Positions 34,003 to 38,866 of a DNA stretch of 38,866 nt are shown here, one piece after another. The notes under the pieces are model-generated. The model did not search any database and had not been told where the DNA came from. It saw only the letters and a program-made list of their open reading frames with translations. The first letter of the stretch is position 1, and every line of letters begins with the position of its first letter. Made by a program: the position numbers and the translations under genes. Source of the DNA: Acidobacteriota bacterium (GTDB lineage: Bacteria; Acidobacteriota; Terriglobia; Terriglobales; Acidobacteriaceae); assembly GCA_003224835.1 (NCBI GenBank), contig QHZX01000350.1:1-38866 (forward strand), read 5' to 3'.

Positions 34003-34815
34003 GTGAGCAGCGTTGCGAAGAAACCAAACCTCAGCATTCCCGATCTTATCCGCTTCCGTGGGCATCGGGGCGGCATCATTCCCATGCACCGCGCTCTTGC
34101 CCGCTTGGAGTACGGCCTCGCCGAGATGTCCGGCTCTATCGCTCTCACAGTCATAATCCTGTTCACATGGCTAAAATTTATTCCGTACATATGTGTGTTC
34201 TGGCAACGAATATTTCTTCTGGGATTGCATTATCTGCCGCTATCGGCGGTATTGACCACGAGTCCCCGTCACCTCGGACGTCTGCTCCGTTTTGACCTAC
34301 CGTATTTTCAGATCGACGGAGTCCTGCCCGACCCTGTTTTGTGGGAAGTGACTTGCGCGGTTACGTTGGCCATTTTTGCAATGACATTTCTTCTTCCACC
34401 AAAACTAATTCCTTTGATCTATGCATTGCGCGGAGGGCTGTTCGTACAGTTAAGCGCCCTGGCATATTTCGCCTTTCGCGCCGCACAATTTCCCTACAGT
34501 CCCAACGACTATTTACAAGCCTTGATAATGACGGGACTTGCTTTAGTCTCGACGATTCCCATACTGTTCTGCCTCACTTACTATGTTTTCCATTTTTCTT
34601 TTTTTAAGAAAGCCTTCCTCACTGTTTTGACAATGGGTTACCTGTGCCTGTTCTTGCCGGTTCAAGTGTTGCTGCAAGCGCTTATAATTCAAAAAAGCGT
34701 GCTGTTCATGCCTGTTCTCTATCTCATCTGTGGCATGCCGCTCGATGTCCTCATCGTAGTCGCTTTGTACTCCTGGGGCATGACCTGGAAATTCACCGAA
34801 TCTGCACCGCACTGA
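34003..34815 (+). CDS. Polytopic membrane protein of unknown function
   Basis: The 270-residue product starts at a GTG directly abutting the preceding TGA (TGAGTG). About six membrane segments are visible: about 44-62, 118-135, 140-158, 172-195, 203-225 and 233-255. The soluble N-terminus is basic (RFRGHRGGIIPMHRALARLE). No family was recognised. As last gene of the polysaccharide operon it could help synthase assembly, transport or membrane modification. Base use is like the neighbours, and coupling to the operon is supported by the stop/start arrangement. Confidence 0.75.
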   Translation: MSSVAKKPNLSIPDLIRFRGHRGGIIPMHRALARLEYGLAEMSGSIALTVIILFTWLKFIPYICVFWQRIFLLGLHYLPLSAVLTTSPRHLGRLLRFDLPYFQIDGVLPDPVLWEVTCAVTLAIFAMTFLLPPKLIPLIYALRGGLFVQLSALAYFAFRAAQFPYSPNDYLQALIMTGLALVSTIPILFCLTYYVFHFSFFKKAFLTVLTMGYLCLFLPVQVLLQALIIQKSVLFMPVLYLICGMPLDVLIVVALYSWGMTWKFTESAPH

Positions 34816-35183
34816 ACACCTCAGACCATTTAAAAGCCTGCGGCATCATCACTGGAATCAATACTGGAACCAACGAAACTGCTGGCCAAGGGGACTTCTC
34901 TAGGCACCCGCCCTGGTCTCGAGTTGCTGGCCTCGGGGATATGCGATCAGTCACGACTCTGACAGTTGTGGAAAACCTGGTGGTAATGCGATAAAGTACA
35001 CGCCAGAAGATTGCCAGCTGGCTATAGAGGTCGGGCAATAGCCGCTGGAGTTCCAGCTCCGCTCCGATTCTTTGACGCATGTGACGGGACCTACGATCCT
35101 GCTGCATCAACGGCAAAATTAGTTTCGCGGTTCGGTTCAATGAAATCATTTCCTCTGGGTCGCTTACCATCGAGAGGGGCTCA
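34816..35183. other. 368-base spacer between the polysaccharide and fucose operons
   Basis: No convincing gene. A minus-strand frame of 125 codons (34793-35170) is open but has no recognised domain or ribosome-binding site. A short imperfect dyad (CTGGAGTTCCAG) is near 35047-35058. GAGAGGGGC lies a few bases before the ATG at 35184 and serves as the ribosome-binding site of the mutarotase gene. Confidence 0.6.
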
Positions 35184-35507
35184 ATGAAGCGTTATGGTTC
35201 GGTCATTGGAGTGAGGCCCGAAGCACTCCAGGAATACAAGAAGTACCACTCTGAAGTTTGGCCGGAAGTCCTGGAGATGATTAGAAAGTGCAACATTCGT
35301 AATTATTCCATTTTCCTCAAAGACGACTTTCTGTTCGGATACTTGGAATACCACGGGACTGACTTCCAGGCGGACATGGCGAAAATGGCGGCTGATCCCA
35401 AGACGCAGGAGTGGTGGAAAATCATGGGGCCGATGCAACGTCCGCTCGAATCTCGCGCTAAAGGCGAATGGTGGGCGAGCATGGAAGAAGTGTTTCACCT
35501 CGATTAA
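35184..35507 (+). CDS. RhaM-family sugar mutarotase (probably L-fucose or L-rhamnose)
   Basis: Interconverts alpha and beta anomers of a deoxyhexose. The 107-residue product has the family pattern: YGSVIGVRPEALQEYKKYHSE at the N-terminus, the active-site His in that stretch, IRNYSIFLKDDFLFGYLEY, and KTQEWWKIMGPMQRPLESRA with the paired Trp. Length is standard for RhaM (about 104). Because the next genes are a fucosidase and a FucP-type transporter, L-fucose is the likely substrate; the family is known for both L-rhamnose and L-fucose. It is 48 bases upstream of the fucosidase gene. Confidence 0.9.
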   Translation: MKRYGSVIGVRPEALQEYKKYHSEVWPEVLEMIRKCNIRNYSIFLKDDFLFGYLEYHGTDFQADMAKMAADPKTQEWWKIMGPMQRPLESRAKGEWWASMEEVFHLD

Positions 35508-35555
35508 GTCATTGTGTTGCAGCGTATCTAACTCGCATGTAGCGATGGAGATCCA

Positions 35556-37028
35556 ATGAAAGGATTTTTCGCTTCGGTCATACTCCTTGGTTTAGCAAGC
35601 GCGCCATTATTCGCCCAGACCTACCAGCCAAACTGGGACTCGGTCGACAAGCGGCCGACGCCGGCCTGGTTCAGTGACGCGAAGTTTGGAATTTTCATTC
35701 ACTGGGGCACCTATTCCGTTCCGGCTTATGCTCCTGTCCTTCCCGGCAAACTTGCTTACGCCGAGTGGTACTGGAATGCGTTGACGAATGGCAAGAACAA
35801 TCCGAAAGCCGATGAGCTGCAGAAAGGAACCTGGGCATTTCATCAGAAGGTGTATGGCGCGGACTTTCCGTATCAGGATTTTGCGCCGCAGTTTAAGGCA
35901 GAGTTATTCGATCCGGACCATTGGGCAGATGTGTTCGCGCGATCCGGCGCAAAGTATGTCGCGCTGACCTCGAAGCATCACGAGGGCTTTGCGCTGTGGC
36001 CCAGTAAAGAAGCTTCAGCAACCTGGGGACGTCCTTGGAATGCGATGGAGATCGGTCCCAAGCGGGATTTGCTCGGCGATCTCTCCCAGGCTGTTCGTCG
36101 CAAAGGGCTGCGCATGGGCGTCTACTATTCGCTTTACGAGTGGTATAACCCGCTTTGGCTTTATGACAAGCCGCGCTACGTGCGCGAGCACATGTTCCCC
36201 CAATTCAAGGACCTGGTCACTCACTACAAGCCGGCGATTATCTTCAGCGATGGTGAGTGGGAGATGACTTCGGCCGATTGGCACAGCGCTGAACTGCTGG
36301 CGTGGCTGTTCAACGAATCACCGGTTAAGGACGAAGTGGTTGTGGACGACCGTTGGGGCAGCGACACTCGCCATAAACATGGCGGTTACTGGACGACGGA
36401 ATACACGGCTGGCATGAGCGGCATTGATCATCCTTGGGAAGAGAGCCGTGGCATGGGCGTGAGCTATGGATACAACCGTGCGGAAGATCTCAGCATTTAT
36501 CACACTGGCAGAGAACTGCTGTTCATCCTGGTGGACACGGTGAGCCGCGGCGGTAACCTTCTGCTTGATATTGGTCCCAGGGCCGACGGCACAATCCCCG
36601 TGATTATGGAAGAGCGGCTCACAGAAATGGGAGACTGGCTGAAGATCAACGGCGAGGCCATCTACGGGACGAAACCCTGGAAGAACTCGCGTCAGTGGAC
36701 GGCAGGAGAAGTCCAGAAAGTCGAATACAACAAAGAGTATTCATCCGCATACGATGTGACCAAGTTGATCGATAAGCCGGCGGAAGGAAGGGCTTCGATC
36801 GAGGCTTTCTTTACGGTGAAGGGAAGCGACCTCTACGCCATCCTGCCGCGCTGGACGGGCCACAACCTTGTGATCAAAGATGTGAATGCCGCCAGGGGAG
36901 TGAGCCTTCTGGGTTCGAGCGCGCCATTGAAGTTCAGGGCGTCGAAGGCAGGATTGTCGGTTGAACTTCCGGACCTTCCCGAAGATCTGCGACCGCAGCC
37001 GGCATGGGTTTTGAAGATCAGCCAATAA
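35556..37028 (+). CDS. Secreted GH29 alpha-L-fucosidase
   Basis: Retaining exo-glycosidase that releases L-fucose from glycans. The 490-residue product has a signal peptide (1-20, ending SAPLFA) and the GH29 barrel: AKFGIFIHWGTYSVPAYAP, YVALTSKHHEGFALWPS, GLRMGVYYSLYEW and the nucleophile D232 in PAIIFSDGEWEM. The sequence GGNLLLDIGPRADGTIPV and a C-terminal beta-sandwich (about 385-490) follow. The substrate-binding His residues (IHWG; SKHHEGF) are present. GGAG lies five bases before the ATG. Together with the mutarotase, dehydrogenase and transporter it forms a plus-strand fucose module. Confidence 0.95.
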   Translation: MKGFFASVILLGLASAPLFAQTYQPNWDSVDKRPTPAWFSDAKFGIFIHWGTYSVPAYAPVLPGKLAYAEWYWNALTNGKNNPKADELQKGTWAFHQKVYGADFPYQDFAPQFKAELFDPDHWADVFARSGAKYVALTSKHHEGFALWPSKEASATWGRPWNAMEIGPKRDLLGDLSQAVRRKGLRMGVYYSLYEWYNPLWLYDKPRYVREHMFPQFKDLVTHYKPAIIFSDGEWEMTSADWHSAELLAWLFNESPVKDEVVVDDRWGSDTRHKHGGYWTTEYTAGMSGIDHPWEESRGMGVSYGYNRAEDLSIYHTGRELLFILVDTVSRGGNLLLDIGPRADGTIPVIMEERLTEMGDWLKINGEAIYGTKPWKNSRQWTAGEVQKVEYNKEYSSAYDVTKLIDKPAEGRASIEAFFTVKGSDLYAILPRWTGHNLVIKDVNAARGVSLLGSSAPLKFRASKAGLSVELPDLPEDLRPQPAWVLKISQ

Positions 37029-37113
37029 CGAATTCGGCAAGCGAGAACATTGCCTCGCATCCGAGAAGAAAGTAAATGCAGAAATCTATTACGAATTGGA
37101 GCCGTGCCGCAAG

Positions 37114-38127
37114 GTGAAGGCGCTGGTAATCAGAGGACCCGGGGAAGCCACGATCGAGTCGGTGCCGGAACCCAAACAGGTTGACGGGAATCTGCTGTTG
37201 AAGGTGCGGATGGTCGGCCTCTGTGGCACAGACTTAAATTCGTTTCGTGGTAAGAATCCGCTGGTTACTTTTCCACGAATTCCTGGGCACGAGGTGGCAG
37301 CGACAATTGTTTCGTCTCACAAGACCGATCCAGCTCTACATGCCGGCGCAAACATTGCAGTCTCCCCGTACACGAACTGCGGACAGTGCGCCTCCTGTAG
37401 GCGCGGCCGTTCCAATGCCTGCCAGTTCAACCAGACGCTCGGAGTACAAAGAGACGGTGCGCTCAGCGAGTTCATCGTCATGCCACCTGAAAATCTCTAC
37501 GTTGCAGACCTCACGTTAAAGGAATTATGCCTGGTTGAACCCTTGACCGTGGGGTTTCATGCGGTTGCGCGGGCACGAATAACAGCCGATGACGTGGTTG
37601 CGGTTTTCGGTTGCGGCGGAGTTGGACTTGGTGCCATTGCCGGGGCCAGCGCTCGTGGAGCGGTGACGATCTGCGTTGATGTGGATGATCAAAAGCTTGA
37701 ACTTGCTCAAAAAGCAGGCGGCACTCACAAGATCCAAAGTGCGCGCGAGCCCCTTCATGAGAGACTGCTGGGACTGACAGACGGACGTGGGCCTGACGTG
37801 ATCATTGAGGCTGTAGGCACTCCACAAACCTTTCGTGCTGCGGTGGAAGAGGTAGCATTTACCGGACGTGTTGTGTACATCGGCTACGCCAAAGACACTG
37901 TGAGTTACGAAACGCGATACTTCGTACAGAAGGAGTTGGACATTCTGGGATCCCGAAACGCTCAGCCAGAGGACTTTCGCGCTGTGATCAAGCTTCTGGA
38001 AGATGGAAAATTTCCCGTTGCGGAGGCAATAAGCTCAATTGTATCGATTGAGGACGTGCCGAGAGCGTTGCAGTCGTGGAGCAAAAATCCGGCCAAGGTC
38101 AAAAAGATCATGGTTCGCTTGGACTGA
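37114..38127 (+). CDS. Zinc-dependent alcohol/sugar dehydrogenase (MDR family)
   Basis: Medium-chain NAD(P)-dependent dehydrogenase. From the GTG at 37114 (MKALVIRGPG, the usual family start) it is 337 residues; a TTG at 37096 adds six residues. Catalytic zinc ligands are in GLCGTDLN and PGHEVAA. The structural zinc cluster of four Cys is in NCGQCASCRRGRSNACQ. The Rossmann fingerprint is FGCGGVGLGAIAG. This is the sorbitol/galactitol/threonine dehydrogenase-like branch. In this setting it may oxidise L-fucose or a breakdown product in the non-phosphorylating route; that is inferred from neighbours only. Confidence 0.85.
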   Translation: MKALVIRGPGEATIESVPEPKQVDGNLLLKVRMVGLCGTDLNSFRGKNPLVTFPRIPGHEVAATIVSSHKTDPALHAGANIAVSPYTNCGQCASCRRGRSNACQFNQTLGVQRDGALSEFIVMPPENLYVADLTLKELCLVEPLTVGFHAVARARITADDVVAVFGCGGVGLGAIAGASARGAVTICVDVDDQKLELAQKAGGTHKIQSAREPLHERLLGLTDGRGPDVIIEAVGTPQTFRAAVEEVAFTGRVVYIGYAKDTVSYETRYFVQKELDILGSRNAQPEDFRAVIKLLEDGKFPVAEAISSIVSIEDVPRALQSWSKNPAKVKKIMVRLD

Positions 38128-38161
38128 GTCATAAACTGATAATTCTGAGGGGGAGTTCAGC

Positions 38162-38866
38162 GTGCAGGTTTCGAGTGCCAGCAGTCAGCTTCCCGTGAAA
38201 CGCGGGACGGAAGTTGCGCCGCTCTTCCCATCCGGGCACCTTCTGCCGTTTGTTCTGGTTACGGTGCTGTTCTTTCTGTGGGGGATACCCAACAACCTCA
38301 ACGATGTTCTTATCCGGCAATTCATGAAGTCGTTCGCGATTTCGCGCTTTGAAGCCGGACTGATCCAGTTTACCTTCTACCTGGGATATTTCCTATTGGC
38401 CATGCCGGCTGCCATTCTCATGCGCCGATCAGGCTACAAGGCCGGATTCGTGATCGGATTGCTTCTGTTTGGCATAGGAACGTTTCTCTTCTGGCCGGCT
38501 GCAATTGTCGGTAAGTACTGGTTTTTCCTCTTCGCGTTGTTCGTGATCGCCAGCGGATTGTCATTCCTTGAAACCGCTTCGAATCCGTTCATCGCGCAAA
38601 TGGGAGATCCCGACAGTTCTGAGCGCAGGCTGAATTTTTCGCAAGCATTCAATCCTCTAGGTTCCATTACAGGTGTGCTCATCGGCACGGTGTTTATTTT
38701 CTCTGGCGTGGAGCTGAACCCAGAACAAGTCGACGCAATGAAGGCACAAAATCTCTATGAGGCGTACCTGCGTTCAGAAACGCTGCGAGTGGTTACGCCG
38801 TATCTCGTTTTGGGCGCCGTCGCGATCTTCTGGGCACTGCTGATTTGGAGAACAAAATTTCCCAAC
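38162..38866 (+). CDS. fucP: FucP-type L-fucose:H+ symporter, N-terminal part (cut by window edge)
   Basis: Major-facilitator importer. The frame opens at a GTG with GGGGGAG six bases upstream and runs to the window end (235 residues so far). After a short N-terminal tail it reads LLPFVLVTVLFFLWGIPNNL, NDVLIRQFMKSFAISRFEAG, LIQFTFYLGYFLLAMPAAIL and SGLSFLETASNPFIAQMGD, which closely follow FucP/GluP-type transporters. About six membrane helices are seen in this part; the rest would be downstream. It follows the dehydrogenase gene by 34 bases, so it is in the same operon. Confidence 0.93.
   Translation, partial: MQVSSASSQLPVKRGTEVAPLFPSGHLLPFVLVTVLFFLWGIPNNLNDVLIRQFMKSFAISRFEAGLIQFTFYLGYFLLAMPAAILMRRSGYKAGFVIGLLLFGIGTFLFWPAAIVGKYWFFLFALFVIASGLSFLETASNPFIAQMGDPDSSERRLNFSQAFNPLGSITGVLIGTVFIFSGVELNPEQVDAMKAQNLYEAYLRSETLRVVTPYLVLGAVAIFWALLIWRTKFPN

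Noticed and set aside
34793..35170. Minus-strand open frame of 125 codons between the polysaccharide and fucose operons, considered as a regulator
   Set aside because: No helix-turn-helix or other domain could be recognised and its end overlaps the preceding gene.
1..38866. Search for CRISPR arrays, transposases, integrases and rRNA or tRNA genes
   Set aside because: No regularly spaced repeats, no transposase or integrase motifs and no RNA gene signatures were seen by eye.

Overview
The window looks like chromosomal DNA of a free-living, Gram-negative-type heterotroph. There is an outer membrane (YaiO-type barrel), periplasmic HtrA, secreted glycosidases and TonB-domain proteins. Gene style points to Acidobacteriota (Terriglobia/Koribacter-like): moderately high GC, many signal-peptide proteins, a DUF4397 lipoprotein, an M28 peptidase, a membrane GGDEF protein, short degenerate tandem repeats between genes, and a GH29/FucP fucose module. 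That placement is inferred from gene content only; no rRNA or tRNA gene was found.

Layout. 1-4106 (minus strand): the cell-shape genes mreB, mreC and mreD (cut by the window edge), preceded by a FecR-domain membrane protein. 4351-8067 (plus): an aldehyde dehydrogenase, an AlaA-like aminotransferase and a CpsB-type PHP phosphatase. 8071-12546 (minus): envelope proteins, namely a peptidoglycan-binding protein, an HtrA/DegP protease, a DUF4397 lipoprotein and a secreted TonB-C protein with a pilin-like middle. 12547-13108 holds no gene but has a very strong factor-independent terminator with no gene feeding it, and may encode a small RNA. 13109-17247 (plus): M28 peptidase, lipid kinase, SppA, HU/IHF and a small unknown protein. 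17279-21047: a regulatory block with a pseudo-receiver-PilZ protein, a FliA/WhiG sigma factor, an OmpR regulator and a membrane GGDEF protein that seems to have lost part of its catalytic domain. 21044-24942 (minus): an ATP-grasp ligase, a zinc metallopeptidase and an RpoD-type sigma factor. 25035-27301 (minus): a small unknown gene and a broken GH20 beta-hexosaminidase.

27702-34815 (plus) is the most interesting region. Six genes are tightly packed, and the last five are joined by stop/start overlaps or direct abutment. They are a UDP-GlcNAc 2-epimerase (wecB), a processive GT2 synthase, a membrane-anchored bactofilin-like beta-helix protein, a membrane-anchored protein with a divergent NodB-like deacetylase domain, a YaiO-family outer-membrane barrel and a polytopic membrane protein. 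I read this as a self-contained, synthase-dependent exopolysaccharide system, probably for an N-acetylmannosamine- or N-acetylglucosamine-containing polymer. It resembles in outline the E. coli NfrA/NfrB/WecB and YaiP/YaiO systems, but has a different set of accessory parts.

35184-38866 (plus) is an L-fucose utilisation module: mutarotase, secreted alpha-L-fucosidase, zinc dehydrogenase and a FucP-type symporter cut by the window end. Together these would release fucose from host or plant glycans, import it and oxidise it, probably by the non-phosphorylating route.
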